Positions 35,946-45,355 are shown, counted from the first letter of the stretch. The stretch is 64,000 nt of DNA from Planctomycetales bacterium (GCA_027449865.1 DAIDKV010000101.1:1-64000), one strand, 5' to 3'. The notes: generated from the sequence alone by a model not told the origin. Program-made: numbers and translations.

Positions 35946-36262
35946 TTTCACGCAGAGACGCAGAGGGCCGCAGAGACGCAGAGAAGACCGAGAGATTCAA
36001 AACCCGTTTCACGCAGAGACGCAGAGGGGCGCAGAGACGCAGAGAAGAGGATTTCCGAATGAATTCCGGATAACAGCGTTCCCTGGAAACCCCGGAATGC
36101 CCGTCGGCGGGCCAATCGAGGGTAGAACTCTCTGCGACTCTGCGTGAAACTCCGAGATTCCGGTCTTCTCTGCGTCTCTGCGGTCCTCTGCGACTCTGCG
36201 TGAAACCGTCTTGGAATCCTCGGTCTTCTCTGCGTCAGTCTGCATCTCTTCGTGAAACTCCG
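35946..36262. repeat. Cluster of five repeat copies in two orientations
   Basis: This gene-free stretch of about 640 bases (35821-36460) is dominated by one repeat. Two forward copies TTTCACGCAGAGACGCAGAG... occur at about 35946-35987 and 36007-36050. Three inverted copies lie at about 36128-36150 (short), 36164-36206 and 36224-36262, reading ...CTCTGCGTGAAAC. Within each copy CGCAGAGACGCAGAG is itself a tandem of a GCAGAGAC-type unit. The 80 bases between the two orientations contain no recognisable gene. Paired arms could form a very long hairpin. Confidence 0.85.
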
Positions 36263-36460
36263 GCCCCTTTTCGGACATCTCCACGACCATACCACTCTCC
36301 GGCCCGCGTATCCGGCAGGCCGATTTTCTTCATGCCCGGTCGGAGGCGGGGATCGTGTTCGGGCTGAGTCGGGCGCTGCCATTGAGCGGCCTGATCCGTT
36401 AGACTTGGGTCTACATCGACCAGTGATCGCGTTGATCCACGACCATCGGGGCCCGAATCC

Positions 36461-36718
36461 GTGCTGCCGACCTATTCCGCCATCCTTCGCTATGGCACGC
36501 TCGACTGGGGCGAAGACGGACCGCCGCCGCTGCCGGCTGGGGCCATCCCGATCCATGTCACGCTCCTGGTGCCGCCCGCCCCTGCGACCGGCGGGCCGGC
36601 GATGGCCTCGGCGCTCGAGGCCATCGCAGCGGCCGGCGGCCCTTCGGGCTTCGACGACCCCGCGGAATGGCAGCGGGAGGCCCGGGCCGATCGCCCACTG
36701 CCCCGCCGGGACGCATGA
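36461..36718 (+). CDS. Putative antitoxin of a PIN-type toxin-antitoxin pair
   Basis: 85 residues from a GTG at 36461; the RBS is weak. The start MLPTYSAILRYGTLDWGED resembles short planctomycete proteins found before PIN toxins, and IPIHVTLLVPPAP is the next strand. The C-terminal half is Ala/Gly-rich then acidic (ASALEAIAAAGG, DDPAEWQREARAD), as in flexible antitoxin tails that block a PIN active site. The TGA stop overlaps the ATG of the toxin gene (ATGA), the standard coupling in such operons. No helix-turn-helix or AbrB motif could be placed with confidence. Confidence 0.65.
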   Translation: MLPTYSAILRYGTLDWGEDGPPPLPAGAIPIHVTLLVPPAPATGGPAMASALEAIAAAGGPSGFDDPAEWQREARADRPLPRRDA

Positions 36719-37092
36719 TCCTCGATAGCAACCTCATCATCCATGCCGCCCGACCCGTGTATCCCGGCCTTCGCCGGCTCATTGCCGAACGATCGCCGGC
36801 GGTCTCGGCTGTGAGCGTTGTGGAGGTCCTGGGCTACCACAAGCTCTCGGAGGTCGACCGGGCGCATTTCGAGGCGTTCTTCGCCGCGGCGGAGGTGCTG
36901 CCTTTGAGCGACTCGGTCGTGGCGCGGGCGGTCTCTCCGCGGCAGGCTCGCAAGATGTCGCTCGGCGACGCGCTCGTCGGGGCGACGGCGCTGGTACTCG
37001 GTCGAGAGTTGCTCACCCGTAACCTGAAGGACTTCACGGGAGTGCCGGGGCTGGTCGTCTCAGACCCGATCGCCAACGGCGACCCGGCGTGA
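36715..37092 (+). CDS. PIN-domain (VapC-like) toxin
   Basis: 125 residues. The ATG at 36715 overlaps the antitoxin stop by four bases, and starting there gives the normal PIN beginning MILDSNLIIHAARP with the first acidic residue D4. The other acidic residues fit the metal site: E in VVEVLGYH, D in SLGDALVGATAL and D in NLKDFTGVPG. PIN toxins are Mg-dependent RNases that cleave tRNA or mRNA when the labile antitoxin is lost. All four acidic positions are present, so it looks active. It is convergent with the AsmA-like gene, 18 bases away. Confidence 0.82.
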   Translation: MILDSNLIIHAARPVYPGLRRLIAERSPAVSAVSVVEVLGYHKLSEVDRAHFEAFFAAAEVLPLSDSVVARAVSPRQARKMSLGDALVGATALVLGRELLTRNLKDFTGVPGLVVSDPIANGDPA

Positions 37093-37110
37093 GCCCCACC
37101 GAGGCGACGA

Positions 37111-40100
37111 TTACTGCGAGCGCGCTGAAAGGGTCATCGTCTTGAGGAAGAACCCCATCGCGGCGCCGGGGTTGATCGAGCGGTCGGTGTTCACGATTGG
37201 GTCGCGGATCGTCCCGCTGATTCGAAATTTCATCAGCCGGGAAGAAACAAAATCACGGACCTGGTCGATCTGCGAGGCGCGGCGGGCGACCTCGTCGGCG
37301 ACGTCGGGCGAGCGAGCCATGATCGCCTGACCGCTCTGGTAGACGCCTCGTGTGTTGTTGACGACTACTTCCAGATTCAAACGGCCGTCGAAGTGCATCG
37401 TCCCGGTCGCGTGAACCTGCATCAACGGGCCGACGAGCGTCAACTGTTGGATGTAGAGCTTCCGCTCGGCGATTGTCGCGTGGATATCACCGTCGTCGAA
37501 GACGCCGCCGCCTGTTGAGCCGAGAGAACGGTCGAGTTCGTCGAGCAGAGGGATATCGACGAGCGAGGCCTGGTCGAGGTCGAAAACCATCTCACCCCGG
37601 TAGCTCGTCGGGTTCGCCGGGTCCGTCCCGTAGATCGAGGCGAAGCCCGAAAGCCGGCCCGGGACCGATCGCGTTCCCATCTCCTCCCGGCTGAGGATGC
37701 GGAGGTCCACATCGTCGACCGTGAGCCGGGCGCGGAAGTCGCGGCGGTTGCCGACCGCGAAATGCGCCTCGCCGCCGATCCGTCCACCCGCGAGCTTGCC
37801 GCCCGCTCTTCGGACGTGCAGCGACCCGTTCGGCGTTCCGTCTCGCGAGATCGACCAATCGCCCGGGACATGAAGTGCCTCGAGCATCAGGCCGTTGATC
37901 TGGCCCCGGTCGACCCGGAACTCCAGCGAGCCCTGGCCGCTTCCGTCGGCGCGGCCCGAGACCCGCAGAGTCCCGGCCGCCGCGAACCGACGTTCGGCTT
38001 CGGGGATGAACGAGAGGACACGTGCGAGCATCAGGTTGTCGATACGAAGGTCGGCGCCGTAGCGGTCCTGGCCGTCGGAACCTCGCGAGGCCCAGACGCC
38101 CCGGCCCGAGATCCGGCCGCCAAAGAGTTCACCGTCCATCGGGCCGATCCGCCAGCCCTCGGGCGACTTGCTCACGCCCGCCGAGATCTGGCGTGTCAGC
38201 CGATAGTCGAACCCATAGATCAGCTCGTCGAGCCGGATCGTCGCCTCGCCGTGGGTGTGGGCCAGGTCGAGTCCGCCGACAGCCCGGCCGTGGCCGCGGA
38301 CCGTCGCCACCCCACGCAGGTCGGTGACCGCGCCAGCGGCCCCCGTAGCGGTCCAGATCTCATAGAGATTGAGCCCGATCGCCTCGAGCTCAGCGCGAAG
38401 GCGCTCGTCGGAGGCGTTGTTCGACAGGTGTCCGTCTCCGGCCATCCGGATCGTGCCGCCCATTCCCTCTGCCGAGATCTCGAACCGAGGATTTCCCTCG
38501 TGCATCGTCAGTGCGACCTTCACCCCACGCGCGGGGACACCGCCGACCTTCAGATCTGGGGCGGTGAGATGGGCCTCGGCCGAGATCGGCAGATCAGAGG
38601 TGCCCGGCGTTTGCTCGGCGGGGGCGTACTTGAACCGACCCTGGCCGTGGGCGTGGCCCGTCACCCCGATCGAACCGCTGGAATCCACCTGGCGGGCCAG
38701 TTCGGTGGTGTCCACATTCTTGAGCAGAAACGTGCCTTCGATCGGTCGAGCCAGGCCGTCGACTGGCAAGCGTGCCTCGGCCGAGACCAGACCGCCGAAG
38801 CGCTGATGCTCCTCGGCCGTGATCTGGATCGACTCGCCCTTCGTCGACCAGCGGACCGGGACATTGCCGATGACCATTTGGCCGTATTCCAGGCCGGTGA
38901 GCTTCGCCCGACCGTCACTGGCGATTTGCCAGGGCTTCATCCTCCCGCCGGCGCGGGCCTCAACGGCGATCGTGCCCCGGATTTTCTCCTTCGCGGAGCC
39001 GGAAGATTTCGAGGCGATCGAGATCGCCTCGCTGGCGGGAAGGTTGGAGGTTTGCAGGTCGCCGTCATAGGCATAGGGCGCGAAGAGGTCCAGCCCGAAT
39101 CGGCCCTTGAAAGAGGCACCGCCGAGCCGGCCTGAGAGATCCGTGAGTGTGAGGTGTCCGCGCTCAACCGAGAGGCGAGCTCGAACGTCGTGGGCGACGG
39201 TCGAGTCATAGGCCACCTCGGGCATCTCGGCCTGACCGGAGGCGTTCCAGACCCGCGGGTCGCTCGGCGAGGGTCCGCGGCCGTGGGCCGAGGCGCGGAT
39301 CGTCAGGCGGCCGGAAAGTGGCAGCGCCTCGGGTGGCGACTGCGAGGCCGGTCGCGAGGTCGACAAGGATGGCGCGGCGGTCGCCAGTTCGGCGATCGGC
39401 AGTTCCGAGCCCTCGAAATCGACCTTGAAGTCAGGCTCGTCGGCCGCCAGATCGATCCGGACCTGACCTCGGAAACCCCCGTGGGGCAGGGGCCCCCTTG
39501 CGGGCGCCGGCTCGGTCGAGGGAGGACGTCCGCCGCCCCCGGGTCGGTTGAGCAGGCGACCGCGGAGGTCGGCCACCTCAATGATCCCCTCCGACATCTT
39601 CATCTGTCCGCTCAGTCGGCCGAGGTCGAGGCTGCCGATCTGAACGCCGGCGATGTCGGCGTTGCCGTCAGCCCGGTACGCTTTCCAGTCGTTCAGCGAT
39701 CCCAGCGGCATCCGGATCTCGGCGGCGAGATCCAGTCGACCCGTCACGGGGAGCGGTCGGCCGCCCTCGGGATGCTTCGGGGTCTCCAGTCGTGCGAGCG
39801 ATCGGTCGAGGTCGACATCCTTTACCCGGAATTCGCCTCGCACCCACTGTGGCAGGAAGGGACCCTCATTCTTCAGATTCTCTGGGTTCACTCCTGCCCG
39901 CAGTCCTTCGCCGCGAAGACGGAGCGCCAGGTGCTTCAACGGGATGCCGCGGATTTCGGCGTACGCGACCACACCCTCGCCGTCCGTCCCGGTCAGATCG
40001 ATACCTGCCGGCTGCATGACCATTCTGAGGTCCGCCTTGCCGGTGAACCGCCCTCGGACCCCCAGGCGATGCAACTGCCAGGAGGAGGGAAGCGCAGTCA

Positions 40101-41118
40101 GATCGACATCATTCAACTTCAACTTAAGATCATAGCTGTCTGGCTTGTCGCGGAAATTGAGAGGTCCGGCGAACTCGACCCGTCCATCGCACATCCGGCC
40201 GCGAACGCCTTCCAGGGTAACGATCTTGTCGCGAATCAGTACCTTCCCGGTCGCATCGCGGCCGGAGAGCCCGAGGGTCGGCAGCTCGACAGAGGTCCCC
40301 TCGAAGATCGCGGTGGTCTCCATGGAGATCGTCCCGGGCATCGCCGGATCCGAGGGGGCTCCCACTTTCTTGCCGCCCTCGTGGACCGGGGGAGCGTATC
40401 GATAATCGAGGACCACCCCGATCGGGCCGGTCGGCTGAACGAAATCCCAGACTTTCTCCTCGATGAACGGAATCCGACGCGCCTTCTCCAGATCGGCGGG
40501 CAGATGCTCGGCGGTCATGTGGAGGGAATACCCGGCGAAGTCCGGCGTGAACCGGCCCTCGACCACGGGATGGCCCCACTCAGGGTCGTCGGCCTTCGCC
40601 TCGTATCGCGGACCCTCCGGCGAGGGGCCGAGCGTTCCGCCGAGGCGACGGATCACCATCGCCTCCCGCCCCTCCTGGCGCATCGTGAGAGTCCCATCGC
40701 GGACGGCCAGAGTCGGGAGCGCCCCGCCACCGCCGGACTTCATCGGGATCGTTGTCTTCGGCCGCCCATCGGCGGTGATCTGGAAGTCGATCGTCGGCCG
40801 GACGAACTCAATCCGGTCGGGTACGAACTTTCCTCGGATCAGTCCGAAGGGCGTCAGGTCGGTCGAGACTCGGTCCACCCGTGCCCAGGCCGGCGAGTTG
40901 GGTTCGGGCGTCTCGCGCAGGACCAGGCCCGTCACACCGGCCGACGTCCCATCGATCCACCAACCTTTGATGGCGACATGTCCGGTATACTTCGCCTGAA
41001 TCGCGGCAACGATCGCGGCCGGAATGGCCCATTTCCAGGCCGCTAGCCCGAGCAGCGGCACCACCACGAGCATCCCCAGGGCCACTCGGCGCAAGCGCCT
41101 GGAAGTCATCATTATCAT
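37111..41118 (-). CDS. AsmA/TamB-like giant envelope protein
   Basis: 1335 residues. An N-terminal membrane anchor (VALGMLVVVPLLGLAAWKW) is followed by over a thousand residues of repeating amphipathic beta strands (LAVRDGTLTMRQ, FEGTSVELPTLGLSG, ADIAGVQIGSLDLGRLSGQM, DLRGRLLNRPGG). This is typical of the AsmA, TamB and YhdP group. The C-terminal section (FDLDQASLVDIPLLDELD, GTMHFDGRLNLEVVVNN, SSRLMKFRISGTIRDPIVN) matches the AsmA C-terminal pattern. These proteins form hydrophobic grooves bridging inner and outer membrane for phospholipid transfer or outer-membrane biogenesis. The start follows GAGGGGG; ATG codons at positions 1, 3 and 4 make the exact start uncertain by a few residues. Single gene, convergent with the PIN toxin. 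Confidence 0.78.
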   Translation of the reverse strand: MIMMTSRRLRRVALGMLVVVPLLGLAAWKWAIPAAIVAAIQAKYTGHVAIKGWWIDGTSAGVTGLVLRETPEPNSPAWARVDRVSTDLTPFGLIRGKFVPDRIEFVRPTIDFQITADGRPKTTIPMKSGGGGALPTLAVRDGTLTMRQEGREAMVIRRLGGTLGPSPEGPRYEAKADDPEWGHPVVEGRFTPDFAGYSLHMTAEHLPADLEKARRIPFIEEKVWDFVQPTGPIGVVLDYRYAPPVHEGGKKVGAPSDPAMPGTISMETTAIFEGTSVELPTLGLSGRDATGKVLIRDKIVTLEGVRGRMCDGRVEFAGPLNFRDKPDSYDLKLKLNDVDLTALPSSWQLHRLGVRGRFTGKADLRMVMQPAGIDLTGTDGEGVVAYAEIRGIPLKHLALRLRGEGLRAGVNPENLKNEGPFLPQWVRGEFRVKDVDLDRSLARLETPKHPEGGRPLPVTGRLDLAAEIRMPLGSLNDWKAYRADGNADIAGVQIGSLDLGRLSGQMKMSEGIIEVADLRGRLLNRPGGGGRPPSTEPAPARGPLPHGGFRGQVRIDLAADEPDFKVDFEGSELPIAELATAAPSLSTSRPASQSPPEALPLSGRLTIRASAHGRGPSPSDPRVWNASGQAEMPEVAYDSTVAHDVRARLSVERGHLTLTDLSGRLGGASFKGRFGLDLFAPYAYDGDLQTSNLPASEAISIASKSSGSAKEKIRGTIAVEARAGGRMKPWQIASDGRAKLTGLEYGQMVIGNVPVRWSTKGESIQITAEEHQRFGGLVSAEARLPVDGLARPIEGTFLLKNVDTTELARQVDSSGSIGVTGHAHGQGRFKYAPAEQTPGTSDLPISAEAHLTAPDLKVGGVPARGVKVALTMHEGNPRFEISAEGMGGTIRMAGDGHLSNNASDERLRAELEAIGLNLYEIWTATGAAGAVTDLRGVATVRGHGRAVGGLDLAHTHGEATIRLDELIYGFDYRLTRQISAGVSKSPEGWRIGPMDGELFGGRISGRGVWASRGSDGQDRYGADLRIDNLMLARVLSFIPEAERRFAAAGTLRVSGRADGSGQGSLEFRVDRGQINGLMLEALHVPGDWSISRDGTPNGSLHVRRAGGKLAGGRIGGEAHFAVGNRRDFRARLTVDDVDLRILSREEMGTRSVPGRLSGFASIYGTDPANPTSYRGEMVFDLDQASLVDIPLLDELDRSLGSTGGGVFDDGDIHATIAERKLYIQQLTLVGPLMQVHATGTMHFDGRLNLEVVVNNTRGVYQSGQAIMARSPDVADEVARRASQIDQVRDFVSSRLMKFRISGTIRDPIVNTDRSINPGAAMGFFLKTMTLSARSQ

Positions 41119-41354
41119 CGATGATGGTCCCCCTCAGGACGCTCCAAGAGCGAACCGCGTGCCATCCGCGGCGGTCGATCGAAACCTCGACCTTTTCTAC
41201 GCCCCTCCTGATAAGATCGGCCATCGACCAGGGTGGAGATTGGTAGAATCGGCCGAAAATTCCGAATTATCCTTCGGAGCGGTAAACTCGGCGCCTCGCT
41301 GGCCTCGATTTTAGATAAGGCTGGGCTCACATGACATGTATGAGCCTGGCGCCG

Positions 41355-41687
41355 CTAGAAATGGGTCAAACGATCGGCCGTGCGGACCCCAAGGATTCGG
41401 GCCCAGATTCGGGGCTCAACGGCTGTCTTCGGGACGTAGAGTCCATCGGGCGGGACCTGCATCTCGGAGGTTCCTGTGAACTCCCGGCGGGCAGGGTCGC
41501 GAAGGTCAACGTAAATGGCGCCTTCGTCGAGCCGAGCACCCATCGGTAATAGGGAGACGAGGCAGAGGTCGTCGTCGGTCCAGTCCACCAGTTGGAGGCG
41601 TGCTTCGTTGTTCTGAGCCGCGGTGCGCGGTGCACCGGCGGCCGCCACGGCGCCAGGCCGTAGGGGATTCGTTGGTCGGTCGATCAT
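41355..41687 (-). CDS. Small conserved-looking protein of unknown function
   Basis: 110 residues from the ATG at 41687, preceded by GGGGGAG ten bases upstream, a good start within a longer frame. The first 30 residues are low-complexity. The rest has a clean alternating pattern (LQLVDWTDDDLCLVSLLPMG, GAIYVDLRDPARREFTG, MQVPPDGLYVPKTAVEPRIW), suggesting one small all-beta domain. Family not recognised. It is divergent from the aldo/keto reductase gene, sharing about 200 bases of upstream DNA. Confidence 0.6.
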   Translation of the reverse strand: MIDRPTNPLRPGAVAAAGAPRTAAQNNEARLQLVDWTDDDLCLVSLLPMGARLDEGAIYVDLRDPARREFTGTSEMQVPPDGLYVPKTAVEPRIWARILGVRTADRLTHF

Positions 41688-41887
41688 GATCGTGGACTCC
41701 CCCCGCCCTGGAGTCTGTAAGACCCTGGGGCAGACCTTAATTATTGCATACTTCGTGCCGGGCGTACAGGTATCGACACGACCGAAGGCATCGATTACGG
41801 TGTCGTTTACGTCGAGTGAGCAAGACAGCCAGGCGATCGCAATTCGAGGCCCGATCGATCGATCGGGCGAGAATCCAGGAGAGTCCC

Positions 41888-43138
41888 ATGCAAGAACGAG
41901 AGCGGGATCGGACGGGTCAACTGGACCGCCGGAGCTTCCTGGGCGCGGGGGCCGGGGCCCTTGCCGCAGCGGCGGCCGTCGGGTCCGAGGCGGTTGGAGG
42001 GCAGGCTCCGGCGCAGGCCGAGGGCGGCCACAAGGCGACCGACTCGGCCGTTCTGGCAAAGCGGAAGCTAGGCAAGAGCGGTATTGAAGTCTCGATGCTG
42101 AACATCGGGACGTGGCGAAGTCCGGGCGTTGAGCGGTTACTCCGGTTCGCCTGGGCCAACGGCGTCCGGTATGTCGACACGGCGAAGTCGTACGGCAGCG
42201 AGCCGGCGATTGCCCGGTGGCTTCAGGCCAACCCGGGTGCACGTAAAGAGCTGTTCCTCGTCACCAAGGACCACCCCCGCTCGCCCGGTCAGCTTGTCGA
42301 GGAGTTGGAGAAACGGCTCGAAGCGTTGAAGACCGACTACATCGACCTGATCTTCATCCACGCGCTGGGCGACCACGACTTCGCCAAAGAAGTCGAGTGG
42401 CCGAGGAGCAAGGAGTTCAAGGAAGCCGCCGAGGCGATCCGGAAGTCGGGCAAGGCGCGGCTGGTCGGGTTTTCAACCCACCACCCGAGGCGCCCGGAGA
42501 TCCTTCAGGCGGCCGTGCAGGGCGGGTTCATCGACGCGATCATGCTCCAGAGTAACCCCTGGATCGCCCAGGAAGACGCGATGAACCGGGCACTCGACGC
42601 CTGCCACAAGGCCGGGATCGGTTTGATCTCGATGAAGCAGGTCGCCGGAAACATGAATCTTGACGAAGTTGCCCGCCGACTTCCCGAGATGGCTGAGAAA
42701 AAGCAAACCCCGTACCAGGCGCTCCTGCATGCCATCTGGAGCGACGAGCGATTCTCGTCGGTCTGTGTTTCGATGCGAAACACGGACCAGATCCGCGAGA
42801 ACACCGAGGCGGCGAGGACGTACCGGAAGCCGATGACCCGCGCGGAGATCAACCGCCTGCGGGATGCCTGCATTGCCGCCGGGCCGACCATGTGCGCCTC
42901 GTGCGACGGTCGATGCGCCCACGCTGGCGGTACCAAAGCCGAACTGGGGAACCTGACACGGTTCCTTACCTATCACGAGCACCACGGCTACCGTTCCGAG
43001 GCGCGCCGGCAATACGCGGCACTCTCGGCCGAAGCCCGCGAGTGGAAGGGCGCTGACCTCGACGCCGCCCGCGAAGCCTGCCCCAACAAGCTCGATTTCG
43101 CCACGCTGCTCCCCCGGGCTGACGAACTGCTCGCCTGA
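41888..43138 (+). CDS. Tat-exported aldo/keto reductase
   Basis: 416 residues. The ATG at 41888 is preceded by AGGAG. The N-terminus has a twin-arginine signal (DRRSFLGAGAGALAAAAAVG), so the protein is predicted to fold in the cytoplasm and be exported. The AKR barrel follows, with KRKLGKSGIEVSMLNIGT and the YVDTAKSYGSE region that supplies the catalytic Asp and Tyr. LETDYIDLIFIHAL-type (LKTDYIDLIFIHALGD) places the Lys/His. The last about 100 residues hold a cysteine cluster (MCASCDGRCAH) resembling the C-terminal 4Fe-4S motif of some AKR-ferredoxin proteins, but with only three close Cys. The exact substrate is unknown. Confidence 0.82.
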   Translation: MQERERDRTGQLDRRSFLGAGAGALAAAAAVGSEAVGGQAPAQAEGGHKATDSAVLAKRKLGKSGIEVSMLNIGTWRSPGVERLLRFAWANGVRYVDTAKSYGSEPAIARWLQANPGARKELFLVTKDHPRSPGQLVEELEKRLEALKTDYIDLIFIHALGDHDFAKEVEWPRSKEFKEAAEAIRKSGKARLVGFSTHHPRRPEILQAAVQGGFIDAIMLQSNPWIAQEDAMNRALDACHKAGIGLISMKQVAGNMNLDEVARRLPEMAEKKQTPYQALLHAIWSDERFSSVCVSMRNTDQIRENTEAARTYRKPMTRAEINRLRDACIAAGPTMCASCDGRCAHAGGTKAELGNLTRFLTYHEHHGYRSEARRQYAALSAEAREWKGADLDAAREACPNKLDFATLLPRADELLA

Positions 43139-43174
43139 CCGGCAATCAAAATCCACCACGGATCAAAAATTGAA

Positions 43175-43308
43175 GAGGAACCACGGAAAACACGAAGGAC
43201 ACGAAAAAGAGAATGGATCTTTGGGCCTCGCCAATGATCGTTTCGCCTGGTCGATCGAGAAATCCTTATCTCTTCTTTTTGTGTCGTTCGTGGTTTTTGT
43301 GGTTCCTC
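43175..43308. repeat. Inverted CACGAA-type array between two genes
   Basis: The left arm runs from 43175 (GAGGAACCACGGAAAACACG, then AAGGACACGAAAAAGAG). The right arm from about 43270 to 43308 reads, in reverse complement, GAGGAACCACAAAAACCACG followed by AACGACACAAAAAGAAG. The arms agree at most positions over about 36 bases and flank a loop of about 57 bases. Neither gene nor domain was seen inside. The repeat core is related to the arms at 30761 and 31200. Confidence 0.8.
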
Positions 43309-43502
43309 CTGAGGATCTCCATTTTGCGGATTCGGCGATTCTTCGGATGACACCGAAAATGGCGGGAATTCACTTGAGTTCCCACGGGAGAACTCCCATA
43401 GTGGCAGTTGGCCGGGTGGGTGTCGACCGGACAGTATCGGCGGATGCCGGCGATTCGATCGACGAGATGGCAAGCGAGCGAGTGAGACCGAGAGACCGGG
43501 TC

Positions 43503-43856
43503 ATGGCGAAGAATATCTACGTCGGCAACCTGCCGTACGAGACCACGAGCGACGACCTGCTGGAGCTTTTCGGCACGTATGGGTCGGTCATCAGTGCCCA
43601 GGTGGTGATGGACCGATTCAGCGGACGAAGCCGGGGCTTCGGCTTCGTTGAAATGTCGGATGACAGCGAGGCCCAGGCGGCGATCGACGCGTTGAACGGC
43701 CAGCCGTACGGCAACCGCCCATTGACCGTCAACGAGGCCCGCCCGCGGACCGACGCCCCCCGTCGTGGCGGTGGCGGTGGCGGCGGTTACGGCGGTGGCG
43801 GTGGCGGCCGTGGTGGTGGTGGTTACGGCGGTGGTGGCGGCTACGGCGACTACTGA
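43503..43856 (+). CDS. RRM-type RNA-binding protein with Gly-rich tail
   Basis: 117 residues. Residues 1-80 are a single RNA-recognition motif, with RNP2 as IYVGNLPY near 4-11 and RNP1 as RGFGFVEM near 44-51. The aromatic residues that stack on RNA bases are in place. Residues 85-117 are almost pure Gly/Tyr/Arg (GGGGYGGGG). This matches the small bacterial/cyanobacterial Rbp proteins, usually linked to cold response or mRNA localisation; a similar role is inferred. The ATG at 43503 is in frame with a longer upstream frame that lacks any domain. It is transcribed alone; the inverted repeat at 43175-43308 lies upstream and might be in its leader. Confidence 0.9.
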   Translation: MAKNIYVGNLPYETTSDDLLELFGTYGSVISAQVVMDRFSGRSRGFGFVEMSDDSEAQAAIDALNGQPYGNRPLTVNEARPRTDAPRRGGGGGGGYGGGGGGRGGGGYGGGGGYGDY

Positions 43857-44122
43857 TGAATGGCGCGACGAGACGAGAACCCACGACCCTCCGGATCGCG
43901 GGTTCGAGGCGGTTGCCGGCTTCGACCGAACACCGATCCGATCGGCCGTGTGGACATTGGCCGACTGGAGCCGGCTCTCACACGGGAGGAACCGGGGCCG
44001 GATGACAGTGGCGTCAGTCGGTCCCAATCTGGAGGAAGCTGGGGACGACGCACCAATCGCCGGCTGGAGCTGGCTCCGAGAATCGACCACGCAAAGTGTG
44101 TGCGTTCAAGGAGCCGGGCCCA

Positions 44123-45355
44123 TCAGCGTCCCGAGATTTCGTCGGCCGTCGGCTGACGAGCGGGGATCTCGTGAGGGCCCCGATAGGCGGATACCAGGTC
44201 GGGACGCCTCGACAGCCGCGCCACGATCCGCTCGGCCGCTCGATCGGTTGCGCCCGGATGCGCCACCCGCCGACGGAGCGCTTCGAGTGACGCGAGCGTC
44301 CTCGCTCGCTCGTTGGTCTCGTCCAGCCAGGCGAGGGCCCATCGGACGAGCTCGGGCGAGGCGTCGCGGCAGGTCAGGTATTCGGGGAAGACCTCCTCGT
44401 CGGCGAACAGGTTCACCAGGCTGATGTACTTCGCCTTGATGAACGGCCGGGCGATCCAAAGGTCGATTCGCTTGACCTTGTAGAGCACCACCGAGGGAAG
44501 TTCGTCGGCCATCAGTTCCAGGCCGACCGAGCCCGAGACCGCCCAGGCCAGCCGGGCCAGGCGGATGATCTCGGGGGTCCGTCCGGCGAAGACCTCGATC
44601 GGCGGTCGAGGACCAGTGCCGAGGACCTCGTTGAGGACGCCCTCGGCCATCGCCTTGTGCCGTTCGTGAAGGCAGGCGACCGCGAACCGCACCTCGGGTC
44701 GCGTCTTCGAGAGTTCGCGGGCTGCGCGGATCATGTCTGGCAGATTTCTTCGCAGTTCCTGGGTGCGCGAGCCTGGGAGGATCGCGACCATTGGCCCGGG
44801 CCGGACGCTTTGATCGGCGAGGAAGCCGTCGTCGAGCGGTCGCTCGGCCAGTTCATCGAAGTAGGGATGGCCGACGTAGACCGCATCGGGGACACCGCGG
44901 CTCTGATACCACTCCGGCTCGAACGGCAGGCTGCAAAGCACCTGATCAATGTATTTTTGGACCTTCTTTACGCGCCAGCCGGCCCAGGCCCAGAGTTGCG
45001 GCGGGACGAAGTAGAACACGGGGATCCCCCTCGCCCTGGCGCGCTTCGCGATCCACCAGTGAAGCCCCGGGTAATCGATGAGAACAACGGCGTCGGGGCG
45101 ATGGTCGCGGAAGTATCGATCGGCCCTGAAGACCAGGCGGATGAAGGTGAAGAGGTTGAGGAACACGTTCAGGAACCACATGACCGCAAGGTCGGCCAGA
45201 GGGTAGAGGAGTTGTCCTCCCGCGGCGGCCATCCTCGGCCCGCCGTAGCCGACGAATTGCAGGTCGGCCTCGGGCAGTCTCTTGCGGATCGATCGGATCA
45301 AATTGGCGGCGTGCAGGTCGCCGCTCGGCTCCCCGGCCGAGATGAAGATGCGCAT
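44123..45355 (-). CDS. lpxB: Lipid-A-disaccharide synthase
   Basis: 410 residues from the ATG at 45355, with GAGG upstream. The start MRIFISAGEPSGDLHAANLI is the family signature, and SAGEPSGD is diagnostic. Further on come PDAVVLIDYPGLHWWIAKRA, PVFYFVPPQLWAWAGWR, LPFEPEWYQ, VYVGHPYFDEL, AILPGSRTQELRRNLP and SGSVGLELMADELPSVVLYK. The enzyme condenses UDP-2,3-diacylglucosamine with lipid X to form the lipid A disaccharide. Its presence supports an LPS-like outer membrane. No other lpx gene is in the window. All motifs look intact and the length is normal. Confidence 0.93.
   Translation of the reverse strand: MRIFISAGEPSGDLHAANLIRSIRKRLPEADLQFVGYGGPRMAAAGGQLLYPLADLAVMWFLNVFLNLFTFIRLVFRADRYFRDHRPDAVVLIDYPGLHWWIAKRARARGIPVFYFVPPQLWAWAGWRVKKVQKYIDQVLCSLPFEPEWYQSRGVPDAVYVGHPYFDELAERPLDDGFLADQSVRPGPMVAILPGSRTQELRRNLPDMIRAARELSKTRPEVRFAVACLHERHKAMAEGVLNEVLGTGPRPPIEVFAGRTPEIIRLARLAWAVSGSVGLELMADELPSVVLYKVKRIDLWIARPFIKAKYISLVNLFADEEVFPEYLTCRDASPELVRWALAWLDETNERARTLASLEALRRRVAHPGATDRAAERIVARLSRRPDLVSAYRGPHEIPARQPTADEISGR

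Noticed and set aside
35946-36262. Possible CRISPR array
   Set aside because: Copies occur in both orientations with irregular spacing and no cas genes nearby.
36009-36290. Short minus-strand frames rich in AETQR and FHAE across the repeat cluster
   Set aside because: They are translations of the GCAGAGAC repeat, a known source of false gene calls.
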